In this document: one piece after another, positions 40,068 to 48,916 of the stretch | How positions within the stretch are numbered: the stretch's first letter is position 1 | Layout: the number at the start of each line of letters is the position of its first letter | Translations under genes and position numbers: made by a program | Source of the DNA: Nocardioides sp. ChNu-153 | GTDB taxonomy: Bacteria > Actinomycetota > Actinomycetes > Propionibacteriales > Nocardioidaceae | Length of the DNA stretch: 64,000 nucleotides | Assembly (NCBI RefSeq): GCF_030466625.1 | Contig: NZ_JADEVT010000004.1 | Span: 180,526-244,525 of the forward strand | Direction: 5' to 3' | Notes under the pieces: model-generated | The model's input: only the letters and a program-made list of their open reading frames with translations | What the model was told of the DNA's origin: nothing | Databases searched by the model: none

Positions 40068-41126
40068 TCAGGCGCCGGCGCCGAGCAGGCGCAGGGTCTC
40101 CTCGCGCGCGGGCGAGGAGCCGGCGGGCGTGCCCGCGGTCTCCCCCGGGACCGGGTGCACCATCACCTCGTCGACCCCGTGGGCCGCCGCGAGCGCCGCC
40201 ACCTGCGCGCGGGCCTGCGCGGGGTCGCCGACCACCCAGCGGGCCAGCATCGCGTCGACCAGCTGCTGGTGGGCCGGGGGCAGCTCCACCTCGAGCGCCT
40301 CCTCGACGGTCGGCTGCGGGCGCAGCGGCTGGCCGGTGCGCAGCGCGAGCATCGCGAGCTGCTGCGGGCGGGCGCGGCGCCGCGCCTCCTCCTCGGTCGC
40401 GGCGACCACCGCGTTGACGGTCAGGAAGGTGCGCGGCGCGGCGAGCTCGGGCGAGGGCTCGAACGTCGAGCGGTACAGGTGCAGCGCCCGCTCGGTGCCC
40501 TCGCCGCTGAAGTGGTGGGCGAAGACGTAGGGCATGCCGCGCTGCGCGGCGAGCCGCGCGGAGTAGTCGGACGAGCCGAGCAGCCAGGTCGTCGGCACGG
40601 AGCGGGCGACGGGGGTGGCGCGCAGCGCGTGGGTGCGGCCGGACAGCTGCAGGCCCACCCCCTCGGGCGACAGCATCGCGACGACGTTGCGGACGTGCTC
40701 GGCGAAGCGGGCCACCGCCTCGTCGTCGGTGCCCGCCGGGCCGCCGTGGCGCAGCGCCCAGCTCGTCACCGGGTCCGAGCCGGGGGCGCGGCCGAGACCG
40801 AGGTCGATCCGTCCGGGGTACGCCGCCTCCAGCAGCGCGAACTGCTCCGCGACCACCAGGGGCGCGTGGTTGGGGAGCATCACGCCGCCCGAGCCCACGC
40901 GCAGGCGCTGCGTCGCCCCGGCGATCATCGCGATGAGGACCGGCGGGTTGGTGGCCGCGACCGCCGGCATGTTGTGGTGCTCCGCGACCCAGTAGCGCTC
41001 GTAGCCCGCCGTGTCCGCGACCCGGGCCAGCGACAGCGACGCGGCCACGGCGTCCCCGCTCGTCTGGTCGGTGCGGACGGGCACCAGGTCGAGCACGGAC
41101 AGGCGCGGGGCGGGGTGGTCGCTCAT
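40068..41126 (-). CDS. Luciferase-like (LLM) flavin monooxygenase
   Basis: 352 residues. LLM-class, MsnO8-like group: Leu-Ser-Val-Leu-Asp-Leu-Val-Pro-Val start, Tyr-Trp-Val-Ala-Glu-His-His-Asn, Gly-Ser-Gly-Gly-Val-Met-Leu-Pro-Asn-His, Asp-Leu-Gly-Leu-Gly-Arg-Ala-Pro-Gly. FMN or F420 use cannot be told from sequence alone; substrate unknown. Divergent from the STAS operon by 115 bp. Confidence 0.88.
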   Translation of the reverse strand: MSDHPAPRLSVLDLVPVRTDQTSGDAVAASLSLARVADTAGYERYWVAEHHNMPAVAATNPPVLIAMIAGATQRLRVGSGGVMLPNHAPLVVAEQFALLEAAYPGRIDLGLGRAPGSDPVTSWALRHGGPAGTDDEAVARFAEHVRNVVAMLSPEGVGLQLSGRTHALRATPVARSVPTTWLLGSSDYSARLAAQRGMPYVFAHHFSGEGTERALHLYRSTFEPSPELAAPRTFLTVNAVVAATEEEARRRARPQQLAMLALRTGQPLRPQPTVEEALEVELPPAHQQLVDAMLARWVVGDPAQARAQVAALAAAHGVDEVMVHPVPGETAGTPAGSSPAREETLRLLGAGA

Positions 41127-41229
41127 CGCGGGGGGAACGGCCTGCTCGGCGGCGCTATTCCCGGGCTGGTGCTCCCGGGCTCGTCCCGCCCCACCCCGAG
41201 AGGGGAGGCAGCCCGCTCGGGGCGTCGCG

Positions 41230-41235
41230 TATCGT
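41230..41235 (+). promoter_or_regulatory. -10 element of the partner-switching operon
   Basis: TATCGT, 6 nt before GTG 41242; leaderless layout. Confidence 0.6.
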
Positions 41236-41241
41236 CGCCCC

Positions 41242-41550
41242 GTGACCGAAACATCGTTCTCCGCCACCACCGAGCCGGGCACCCTCGTGCTCTCGGGCGA
41301 CATCGACGCCGCCGACCACCGCGCGCTCAACGACCTCATCGAGCAGGCCAGCGCCACGTTCACCGAGAACCTGACGATCGACCTGCGCGGCGTCACGTTC
41401 CTGCCGAGCATCATCGTCGGCGTCCTGGCCCGCGCCACCGTGATGGCGAAGAAGAACGGCGCCCGCGTCACGCTGGTCGCCGTCGAGGGCACCGTGCCGC
41501 AGCGCGTGCTCACGGTGTGCAAGATCCCCTACGAGCAGGTCACCGCCTGA
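41242..41550 (+). CDS. STAS-domain anti-sigma factor antagonist
   Basis: 102 residues, one STAS domain. Leu-Val-Leu-Ser-Gly-Asp-Ile-Asp strand, then Val-Thr-Phe-Leu-Pro-Ser56; by alignment with SpoIIAA (Phe-Met-Asp-Ser-Ser-Gly) Ser56 is the phospho-acceptor, although the preceding Asp is Pro here. Expected to release a sigma factor from its kinase when dephosphorylated. First gene of a four-gene operon. Confidence 0.85.
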   Translation: MTETSFSATTEPGTLVLSGDIDAADHRALNDLIEQASATFTENLTIDLRGVTFLPSIIVGVLARATVMAKKNGARVTLVAVEGTVPQRVLTVCKIPYEQVTA

Positions 41551-41563
41551 GCGGCGCTCCCCC

Positions 41564-41980
41564 ATGGCACTACCGACCCCCCTCCCCGACGCCGCGCCGT
41601 CCTGGCACGTGCTCGACCTCCCGCACGCACCGGAGGCGGCACGCCGGACCTGCGCGGCGCTGAGGGACGACCTGGGGGCGCTCGAGGTGCCGACGGCCGT
41701 GCTCAACGACGCGATCATCGTCGCGGGTGAGCTGGTCACCAACGCGGTCGAGCACGGCCGCCCGCGCCTCGCCGGCACCATCGAGGTCGCCTGGCTCCTC
41801 TCCTCCGACAGCCTGCACCTGCGGGTCGTCGACGCCGGGGAGGGACCGGACATCCCCGGGGGCACCGTGTCCGCCGACGGCCTGCGGGGGCGGGGCCTGG
41901 CCATGGTCGCCGCCATCTGCGCCGACCTCGCGCTGGACCGCACCGGCTGCACCACCTTCACGGCTCGGATCCCCCTGTGA
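41564..41980 (+). CDS. RsbW/SpoIIAB-like ATP-binding kinase
   Basis: 138 residues. GHKL/HATPase_c fold: N-box Glu-Leu-Val-Thr-Asn-Ala-Val-Glu-His-Gly, G1 box Asp-Ala-Gly-Glu-Gly-Pro, G2 box Gly-Arg-Gly-Leu-Ala-Met-Val. It should phosphorylate the STAS protein and may sequester a sigma factor not encoded here. 13 nt after the STAS gene. Confidence 0.86.
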   Translation: MALPTPLPDAAPSWHVLDLPHAPEAARRTCAALRDDLGALEVPTAVLNDAIIVAGELVTNAVEHGRPRLAGTIEVAWLLSSDSLHLRVVDAGEGPDIPGGTVSADGLRGRGLAMVAAICADLALDRTGCTTFTARIPL

Positions 41981-43320
41981 CCGCGGGCAGCGAGGCCCCT
42001 CCCGGGCTCCTCACCGCGGGCTCGGACCTCGACGGCGTCGACCGCGCCGGGCTGGCCGGGCGGCGCGCCGCGTTCCTCGAGCAGCTGGCCGAGGTCACGG
42101 CGAGCGTCCACCACCCGGGCCGCGCGGTCGAGCTGGTCGCGGACACCCTCGTGCGCCACGTCACCGAGTTCGCGCAGGTCACGCTGCACACCCACCAGGG
42201 CTGGACCGCCGCCGGCCGGGTCGAGGGCCACGCACCGGTGGACCACGACGGCTACCCGATCGGTCGTCAGCAGGCCGTGGTGCTGCGGGGCCTGCTCGCG
42301 CGCCGCTCCCCCGAGCACTGGGTGCTGCCGCCGGACACGCCCGACCGCGTCGAGGTGCTGGCCCGTCTGCTGGGCCGCACGCCGCTCGTCGCCCAGCTCG
42401 AGCAGCTCGACGCCGTCGGGCTCCTCAACGTGCCGCTCGTGGCCCGCGGTCGCGCCATCGGCCTCCTGACGCTCGCCCGCCGGGGCCCGCACGACTTCGG
42501 CCCCGACGACGTGACGTTCCTCGAGGGCGTCGCGCACCGGGTCGCGGCCACCCTCGACGTCTGCGTCGTCGTGGCCGACAACCGGCACGTCGCCGCCACG
42601 CTGCGGACCTCGCTGCTCCCGCCGCCCATCCCCGCCACCTCGGGTCTCGACCTCGCGTCGTACAGCCGCGTGGCGCAGGAGGAGGTCACCGTGGGCGGTG
42701 ACTTCATCGACGTGCACGGGCCGGACGACGACACGACGCTGCTGCTCGGCGACGCCGTCGGCAAGGGGGTGGTCGCGGCCGTCGCGGCCAAGCGCATCCG
42801 CTCCGCCGTGCGCACCGCGGCCCTCGTCGACCGGGCCCCCGACCGGATCCTGGGGCTCACCAACCAGGTGCTCGTCGCGGACGCGGAGTCGGCCATCGAG
42901 AGCTTCGCGACCGCCGTCTGCGGCCGGCTGCGCCGGCGCCCCGACGGCGCCGTCGACCTCGACCTCACGAACGCGGGCCACCCGCCGCCGATCGTGCTGC
43001 GGCGCGACGGCCGGCTGGAGTACGTCGAGTCGAACGGCCCGGCGCTGGGCGTCTTCGAGGAGGCCGCCTACACCTCCGCCCGGGTCGTGCTGCAGCCCGG
43101 CGACACCCTCGTCTGCTACACCGACGGGATCACCGAGGCGCGCGGCGCCGAGGACATGTTCGGTGAGGACGGCATCGCCGCCGCCCTGGCGGGTCTGGGC
43201 GGCGCGCCGAGCAGCGCGATCGTGGAGCGGCTGGCGGTGAGCGTCTCCGCGTTCGTCGACGGCGACGCCCACGACCGCGACGACGTCGCCGTCGTGGCCG
43301 TGCAGCCGCGGGTGAGGTGA
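41977..43320 (+). CDS. GAF-PP2C (SpoIIE-type) phosphatase
   Basis: 447 residues. N-terminal GAF-like sensor (about 30-200) followed by a PPM/SpoIIE phosphatase domain (about 205-445): Val-Gly-Gly-Asp-Phe-Ile-Asp, Gly-Asp-Ala-Val-Gly-Lys-Gly, Tyr-Thr-Asp-Gly-Ile-Thr-Glu, Arg-Asp-Asp-Val-Ala-Val. Metal-binding Asp residues are kept. It should dephosphorylate the STAS antagonist. GTG 41977 overlaps the kinase stop (GTGA). Confidence 0.9.
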   Translation: MTAGSEAPPGLLTAGSDLDGVDRAGLAGRRAAFLEQLAEVTASVHHPGRAVELVADTLVRHVTEFAQVTLHTHQGWTAAGRVEGHAPVDHDGYPIGRQQAVVLRGLLARRSPEHWVLPPDTPDRVEVLARLLGRTPLVAQLEQLDAVGLLNVPLVARGRAIGLLTLARRGPHDFGPDDVTFLEGVAHRVAATLDVCVVVADNRHVAATLRTSLLPPPIPATSGLDLASYSRVAQEEVTVGGDFIDVHGPDDDTTLLLGDAVGKGVVAAVAAKRIRSAVRTAALVDRAPDRILGLTNQVLVADAESAIESFATAVCGRLRRRPDGAVDLDLTNAGHPPPIVLRRDGRLEYVESNGPALGVFEEAAYTSARVVLQPGDTLVCYTDGITEARGAEDMFGEDGIAAALAGLGGAPSSAIVERLAVSVSAFVDGDAHDRDDVAVVAVQPRVR

Positions 43321-43324
43321 CGAC

Positions 43325-44356
43325 GTGACCACCACCGCCGCCGGGCTCGAGGACGGCTCGGCCGACGCGCTGGGCGCGGCGACCACCGAGCGCTACTGGG
43401 CCGCCGTCGACGCGGGCGACGCCCCGGCCGCCCGCGACGTCGCCCTCGCGGCGCTCGACGCCGGGGCCACGCTCCCCCAGGTGCTCGACGGGCTCGTGGG
43501 CGAGGCCCAGCGCCGGGTGGGCCGGCTGTGGGAACGCGCCGAGTGGACCGTCGCGCGCGAGCACGCCGCGACCGCGGTCGGCGAGTTCGTCGTGCACAGC
43601 CTGCGCGAGCGCACCCGCCACGGCGCGCACTCCCGGGGCGGCCGTCCGCTGCTGGTGCTGTGCGCCGAGCGCGAGTGGCACGCCCTGCCCGCCCTCATGC
43701 TGAGCGCGCGCCTCGAGCACGAGGGCCACCAGGTCCACTACCTCGGCGCCGACGTGTCGACGGCCGCCCTGCAGGGCGCCCTGATGGAGACCGGGCCCCG
43801 CGCCGTGCTCGTCAGCGCCTCGCTCTCCTCCTCCCTCGTCTACGTGCGCCGCCACGTCGAGGCCGCCCGGGCCGTCCGCGTGCCCGTCGTCGTGGGCGGC
43901 TCCGCCTTCGACGCGGCCGGCGACCGCGCCCGCCGCCTCGGGGCGACCGCCTGGGTCGGGCCCGACGACGACACGGGCGCGGTCCTCACAGCGCTGCCGA
44001 CCTCCGTCCCGCCCGCCGAGGACCTGCCCGGTCCCGGGCCCCGCGAGGCCCACACCCTCATGGCATCGCACGCCGCGGTCGCGGGCGACGTGGTGGCGCG
44101 GATGCGGGCCGACCGCAGCGCCAACCGCGGCGCGCTCGAGGCCATCGTGGACCAGGTGCCCCACGTCGTGGGCGCGCTCGCCGCGGCCCTGCTGCTCGAC
44201 GACCCGCGGCTCGTGGACCAGTCCGGCGTCTGGCTGCGCGAGGTGGCCTCCGCCCGCGGGTGCGACGGTGACACGGTGCGCGGCGTCTGGGCGTCGCTGG
44301 AGCTCCAGGTCGCCGAGTTCCCCTGCGCCTCCGCGCTGCTGGCGCGACGCGCCTGA
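43325..44356 (+). CDS. CarH-like cobalamin-binding sensor without a DNA-binding domain
   Basis: 343 residues. A helical cap (about 25-100) contains Trp69, nine residues, then Glu79-His80: the Wx9EH motif that caps adenosylcobalamin in CarH photoreceptors. The B12-binding Rossmann domain (about 107-225) has Glu117-Trp-His119 (the ExH lower-ligand motif; Pro122 where Gly is usual), Ser-Ala-Ser-Leu at 164-167 and Gly191-Gly192. The last 110 residues are helical and unassigned. There is no MerR domain, so output must be through a partner; it lies 4 nt after the phosphatase gene. Light sensing is inference. Confidence 0.82.
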   Translation: MTTTAAGLEDGSADALGAATTERYWAAVDAGDAPAARDVALAALDAGATLPQVLDGLVGEAQRRVGRLWERAEWTVAREHAATAVGEFVVHSLRERTRHGAHSRGGRPLLVLCAEREWHALPALMLSARLEHEGHQVHYLGADVSTAALQGALMETGPRAVLVSASLSSSLVYVRRHVEAARAVRVPVVVGGSAFDAAGDRARRLGATAWVGPDDDTGAVLTALPTSVPPAEDLPGPGPREAHTLMASHAAVAGDVVARMRADRSANRGALEAIVDQVPHVVGALAAALLLDDPRLVDQSGVWLREVASARGCDGDTVRGVWASLELQVAEFPCASALLARRA

Positions 44357-44374
44357 TCCCTGCCGCCGGAGCCG

Positions 44375-46702
44375 TCAGGTGCGGCGGAAGCTCCGCAGGC
44401 TCGCCGCGGCGCGCAGGCGGCGGTGCCAGGGCACGCCGGCCCGCAGCTCCCGGCGTACCACCATCACCTGGTCCCAGTAGTCCGCGGCCACGCCGTCGGC
44501 GGGCGGGGTCGGACCGAAGACGTGGCCGTCGGCCGTGCGCGCCAGCGCCGGGGCGGCCGGCAGCGGCAGCGACCGGGCCTGCTCGCGCCGCGTGACGCCC
44601 GCGGCCACGGGCACACCGGTCCCCAGGTCGCGAGCGGCGTCGACGAGCTCGCGCCACGCGCCCACGAGGCGAGCCGAGGCCCGCGGGGCGCCCCGGCGGC
44701 GACGCCGGCGCCAGGCCTTGGCCCCCAGCACGAGCGCGAACCACAGCGCCACGAGCAGCAGCGGCCCGCCGACGATCCCCAGCGCCCACAGCACCCACGC
44801 CGGCAGCTCGGACCCGGTCTCCTCGGGCGAGCCTGCGCGGGCGTCGAGCTCGGCGTCGGTCTGGTCGGCGAGGCTGGAGGGCGGCGGCACGGGGGCCGGG
44901 GGCGGCACGACGGTGCCCGACATCTCCTGCTCGTTGAGCGGCGGGCGCTCGGCGGGCCGGTCGAAGTCCATGAAGGCCTCGGTCGGCAGCGTGCGCCACG
45001 ACCCGTCGGCCACCTGCAGCTCGACCCACGCCTCGACGTGCTCGCCCCGCACCACGCCGTCGGCCGGGACGACCGCGCCGACGACGACCCGGGCGGGCAC
45101 GCCGATGGCGTTGGCGACGAGGGCCATCGTGGCGGCGTACTGCTCGTCGTTGCCGGCCATCACCACGTCGTCGACGAACCCCTCGCCGAGACGGCCGCGG
45201 TAGTGCCCCGCGGTGTAGATCTTCTCGGCCTCGAGCACGCCGTCGGTGTACTTGCCGACGGTGCGCAGGTGGCGCGCGGCGGCGAGCACCCGGGCCATGG
45301 GCTCGGCCTCGCCGGCCGTCCACTGCACGGCCTGGGTGGCCAGGAACGAGGCGGCGGACGCGAGCGCGGGGTCCGGGGCGGCCGGCAGGTCGTCCTCGTC
45401 GAGGCCGTCGGCCCCCGCGGGCGGCACGACGGCCTCCAGCACGTAGGCGTCACCCGGTGCCAGCCCGCTCGGCACCACGCCCGTCGAGGTCGCCAGGTTG
45501 TAGCGGAACGAGTCCGCGGCCGCGTCCGCGCGAGGGCCGGCGAACCGCAGCTCGGTCAGCGCCCCCACGGTCGGCAGCCACACGCCGTCGTACCCCTCCC
45601 CCAGCTCGACGCGCACGTCCACCCGCTCGCCCTCGACGGGGTTGTCGATCGAGGTGGAGACGCGCTGGAACGACGCGCGGGTCACGCCGACGCCGTCCGT
45701 GCCGGCCGCCCGGTCCGCCGCCCCCCACACGACGCCGTCGTAGGAGTCGAGGGCCGCGAAGCGCACCCGGGTGCCCTCGGGCGCGCCGTCGAGGGTCATC
45801 AGCACCTGCTCGTAGCGGTTCGCCGCGTCGGGCTCGGGCATCTCGACGTACCGGCGGAAGGCGGCGAGGGGTGAGGGGTACTGCCCCACCTCGAACGGCG
45901 GGGAGACGTGCTCGCGCAGCACGAAGCGGTCGTCGTCGCCGACGGCCCACGACCCGACCGGTACGGCGAGCCCGCCCGCCACGGCGACGAGGGCGGCCGC
46001 CGTGAGGCCGCGCCGCAGCCGCCCGGCCGCGGGGCGGGTGCCGCCCGTCACGGTCGGTACGACGGGAGCGGCAGCCGCCGCACGGGCGGCCCCCCGCCGG
46101 GCGCGCAGCCCCGCGGCGCCGAGCGCGAGCGCCGCGACGGCGCCGCCCTGGAGCAGCACCGACGCCGGCGTGGCCACGCCCAGCAGCAGCACCACGCCGA
46201 GCACGAGGAGGGGCGCGGCGAGGACGAGCACGGCCTGCACCGCGAGCGGCGGGCGGCGCAGCCCGGCGGCGAGCACGGCAGCGAGCGCGCCCGCCGTGCC
46301 GAGGACGAACGGCAGCACCAGCAGCGGCCCGTCGCCGTCCACCGGCGGCAGGGTCGTCAGTGCGTCGCGCCACCCCCCGACGACGGCGTCGCCCAGCTGC
46401 TCGAGCGTGCCGGGCACCGGCAGGTACGGCGTGCCCCCCGCCGCGCGCAGGCAGAGCGGGCCGCCGAGCAGCACGACGCCCGCCGCGGCGAGCAGGACCG
46501 GAAGGGCGGGGGGCCAGCGGTGACGGCGCGCCAGCAGCGCGGACCCGGCGCCCAGCAGCGCCCCGACCGTGCCGACGAGGAGGAACTGGGCGCCCGTGAA
46601 GGTGCGGGCCAGGCCGGAGAGGGCGACGACGACGAGCACGACGAGCAGGGCGGCCTCGCCGAGGTCGCCGCGGGTGAGGCGCGAGCGCCGGGCCGCACTC
46701 AC
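44375..46702 (-). CDS. TgpA-like transmembrane protein with degenerate transglutaminase core
   Basis: 775 residues. About six N-terminal helices, an extracytoplasmic transglutaminase-like region (about 470-575), one C-terminal helix near 630 and a cytoplasmic tail. Where active enzymes have Gly-x-Cys-Glu-Gln-Phe, this protein has Gly-Asn-Asp519-Glu-Gln-Tyr (Asp codon 45146-45148), and the Asp-Pro-Thr motif reads Leu-Pro-Thr; only His555 of the triad remains. It is therefore probably not a cysteine enzyme. The usual MoxR-DUF58-TgpA order is kept; GTG 46702 overlaps the DUF58 stop. Confidence 0.87.
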   Translation of the reverse strand: MSAARRSRLTRGDLGEAALLVVLVVVALSGLARTFTGAQFLLVGTVGALLGAGSALLARRHRWPPALPVLLAAAGVVLLGGPLCLRAAGGTPYLPVPGTLEQLGDAVVGGWRDALTTLPPVDGDGPLLVLPFVLGTAGALAAVLAAGLRRPPLAVQAVLVLAAPLLVLGVVLLLGVATPASVLLQGGAVAALALGAAGLRARRGAARAAAAAPVVPTVTGGTRPAAGRLRRGLTAAALVAVAGGLAVPVGSWAVGDDDRFVLREHVSPPFEVGQYPSPLAAFRRYVEMPEPDAANRYEQVLMTLDGAPEGTRVRFAALDSYDGVVWGAADRAAGTDGVGVTRASFQRVSTSIDNPVEGERVDVRVELGEGYDGVWLPTVGALTELRFAGPRADAAADSFRYNLATSTGVVPSGLAPGDAYVLEAVVPPAGADGLDEDDLPAAPDPALASAASFLATQAVQWTAGEAEPMARVLAAARHLRTVGKYTDGVLEAEKIYTAGHYRGRLGEGFVDDVVMAGNDEQYAATMALVANAIGVPARVVVGAVVPADGVVRGEHVEAWVELQVADGSWRTLPTEAFMDFDRPAERPPLNEQEMSGTVVPPPAPVPPPSSLADQTDAELDARAGSPEETGSELPAWVLWALGIVGGPLLLVALWFALVLGAKAWRRRRRRGAPRASARLVGAWRELVDAARDLGTGVPVAAGVTRREQARSLPLPAAPALARTADGHVFGPTPPADGVAADYWDQVMVVRRELRAGVPWHRRLRAAASLRSFRRT

Positions 46703-47868
46703 GACGCCCCCCAGCGCAGCAGCGGCGCGAGGTCGTCGCGGCGGGCCAGGGTCAGCACGGGCACGTCGCCCGCCTCGCGCACGTGCGCACGCGCGGCGGG
46801 GTCGACGAGCAGGCCGAGGCGGCGCACCTGCGGGCCGTGGGTCGCGGCCGCGCGCGTCAGCGTGGCGAACGACGTGCCGGTGCCGCCGAGCAGGAACAGC
46901 AGGCTGGTGTCGGGGGCGACCCGGGCGGCCTCCTGGGCGCCGGCGAGCAGCCCGCGGCCCTCCGTCGCGGCGCGGCAGACGGCGTCGAGCACCTGGTTGC
47001 CGTCGGTGCCCGTCACCACCTGGCGCCCGCACACGAACGTGGCCGCGAAGTCGTCGAGCGTGGCGCGGGCGACGATCGAGGCGGCGACGCCCATCGCGGT
47101 CTCCAGCTCGTCGTCGTCACCCCACGCGGCCGGGTCGTCGTCGACCACGACGGTGGCGTGGGAGCGGCGCGTGTCCTGGTACTGCCGCACCAGGAGCTGA
47201 CCCACCTTGGCCGAGGAGCGCCAGTGGACGTGGCGCAGGTCGTCGCCCGGCGCGTACTCCCGCAGCGCGTGGAAGGCGAGGTCGCTCGACGTGACCGCGT
47301 CGGTGGTGACGCCCTCCAGGTCACGCAGCAGCCCCGCGCCGAGGGACTCCAGCGGCACCATCACGGGCCGCACGAGCACCTCCTGGACGTCGGTCCACAC
47401 CACGTCGCGCGAGAACACGCCGACCGGGTCGCCGCGGCGGGTGGAGGCGGGGCCGACGGCGACGACGCCGCGCCGCTCGGTGCGCAGCAGCAGGTCCTCC
47501 AGGTGCGCGGCCCCCGGGCGCAGCGCGGGCAGGGCGTAGCGGTGCACCGACGCGCCGACCGGCAGCGCGAGCGTCACCGGCAGCAGCCGCCGGGACGCGG
47601 TGTTGGTGACCACGACGCCCACCGCGACGCTGGCCCCGGCGACCACCCGCCGCGGCTCCGCGGTGACGTCCACCCGCACCCGGGTGCGCCCCAGCACGAA
47701 CGGCGCGGCCAGCACGAGCAGCAGCAGGCAGGCGACGGCGACGACCCCGGCCTCGCGCCAGCCCGCGACGACCGCGACGACCCCGGCGAGCACGCCGAGG
47801 CACGCGACCGCCCACCCCAGGGGGTCGACGACCGCGAGGGCGTGGCGCAGGGACCGCAGGGCGCGCAC
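46699..47868 (-). CDS. DUF58 protein
   Basis: 389 residues. Two N-terminal hydrophobic helices (about 15-60), then the DUF58 core: Gly-Asp-Pro-Val-Gly-Val-Phe, Arg-Glu-Tyr-Ala-Pro-Gly-Asp-Asp-Leu-Arg-His-Val-His-Trp. DUF58 proteins accompany MoxR ATPases and contain a von Willebrand-like fold. The start is taken as GTG 47868, 5 nt after the moxR stop. Confidence 0.9.
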   Translation of the reverse strand: MRALRSLRHALAVVDPLGWAVACLGVLAGVVAVVAGWREAGVVAVACLLLLVLAAPFVLGRTRVRVDVTAEPRRVVAGASVAVGVVVTNTASRRLLPVTLALPVGASVHRYALPALRPGAAHLEDLLLRTERRGVVAVGPASTRRGDPVGVFSRDVVWTDVQEVLVRPVMVPLESLGAGLLRDLEGVTTDAVTSSDLAFHALREYAPGDDLRHVHWRSSAKVGQLLVRQYQDTRRSHATVVVDDDPAAWGDDDELETAMGVAASIVARATLDDFAATFVCGRQVVTGTDGNQVLDAVCRAATEGRGLLAGAQEAARVAPDTSLLFLLGGTGTSFATLTRAAATHGPQVRRLGLLVDPAARAHVREAGDVPVLTLARRDDLAPLLRWGAS

Positions 47869-47873
47869 CGGTC

Positions 47874-48842
47874 TCAGGCCACCCGGTCGGTCGGGGGCGC
47901 GACCGCGTCGAGCAGCCGGCCGATGACGGTGTCGACCGTGACGCCGCCGAACTGCGCCTCCGCGTCGAGCAGCAGGCGGTGGCACAGCACCGGCTGTGCG
48001 AGCTCCTTCACGTCGTCGGGCACGACGTGGTCGCGGCCGTCCGCGGCGGCCCACGTCTTGGCGACGCGGATGAACGCCAGGCAGCCGCGCGCCGAGAGGC
48101 CGAGGCGCACGTGCGGGAGGCGCCGGGACTCCTCGGCGAGGTCCGCGACGTACCCGACGACGGCGGGGTCGACGTACACCTGGTCGGCGAGCCCGCTCAT
48201 CTGCGCGACCACCTCGGCGGTGATGACCGGGGTCACCAGCGAGGCGCGGTCGCGCGTGCCGGCGTCGACGAGCAGCGCGACCGTGGAGGCGTGGTCGGGG
48301 TAACCGACCGAGGTCTTCATGAGGAAGCGGTCGAGCTGCGCCTCGGGCAGCCGGTAGGTGCCGGCCTGCTCGATCGGGTTCTGGGTGGCGACGACCATGA
48401 ACGGGCGGCCGACGGGGCGGGGCTCGCCGTCGACGGTGACCCGGCCCTCCTCCATGACCTCCAGCAGGGCCGCCTGGGTCTTGGGCGAGGCGCGGTTGAT
48501 CTCGTCGGCCAGCACGATGGTGTGGAAGATCGGGCCCGGGTGGAACTCGAAGGTGCCGCGGTGCTGGTCGTAGACGGTGACGCCCGTGACGTCGGAGGGC
48601 AGCAGGTCGGGCGTGAACTGGATGCGGGCGTGGCTGCCCTGCACCGTGTTGGCCAGCGCCCGGGCCAGCATCGTCTTGCCGGTGCCCGGGTTGTCCTCGA
48701 GCAGCAGGTGCCCCTCCGAGAGCAGGCAGGTCAGCGCGAGGCGGATGACGTGCCGCTTGCCGAGCACCGCCTTCTCGACGTTGTCGGTCAGCCGGTCGAA
48801 GGTCTGGCGGAACCACTCGGCCTGGTCGCGCGAGAGGGTCAT
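47874..48842 (-). CDS. moxR: MoxR-family AAA+ ATPase
   Basis: 322 residues. Walker A Asn-Pro-Gly-Thr-Gly-Lys-Thr-Met, Walker B Val-Leu-Ala-Asp-Glu-Ile-Asn-Arg, sensor Asn-Pro-Ile-Glu-Gln-Ala-Gly-Thr. A chaperone-like ATPase acting with the DUF58 and TgpA-like proteins on an envelope target, probably the giant Ig/FN3 protein encoded just upstream (inference). Confidence 0.94.
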   Translation of the reverse strand: MTLSRDQAEWFRQTFDRLTDNVEKAVLGKRHVIRLALTCLLSEGHLLLEDNPGTGKTMLARALANTVQGSHARIQFTPDLLPSDVTGVTVYDQHRGTFEFHPGPIFHTIVLADEINRASPKTQAALLEVMEEGRVTVDGEPRPVGRPFMVVATQNPIEQAGTYRLPEAQLDRFLMKTSVGYPDHASTVALLVDAGTRDRASLVTPVITAEVVAQMSGLADQVYVDPAVVGYVADLAEESRRLPHVRLGLSARGCLAFIRVAKTWAAADGRDHVVPDDVKELAQPVLCHRLLLDAEAQFGGVTVDTVIGRLLDAVAPPTDRVA

Positions 48843-48857
48843 GGGGCTCCTCGGTCA

Positions 48858-48912
48858 GTGGGGCGGGAGGGACGGGCTGGGGCTGGGGCGGGGCGGGGGC
48901 GGGGCTGGGACG
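48858..48912 (+). other. G-tract cluster in the spacer before moxR
   Basis: More than eight runs of three to five G in about 55 bp on the plus strand, the template strand for moxR; the mRNA is C-rich here. G-quadruplex potential between the giant gene and moxR. Confidence 0.6.
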
Positions 48913-48916
48913 GTCG

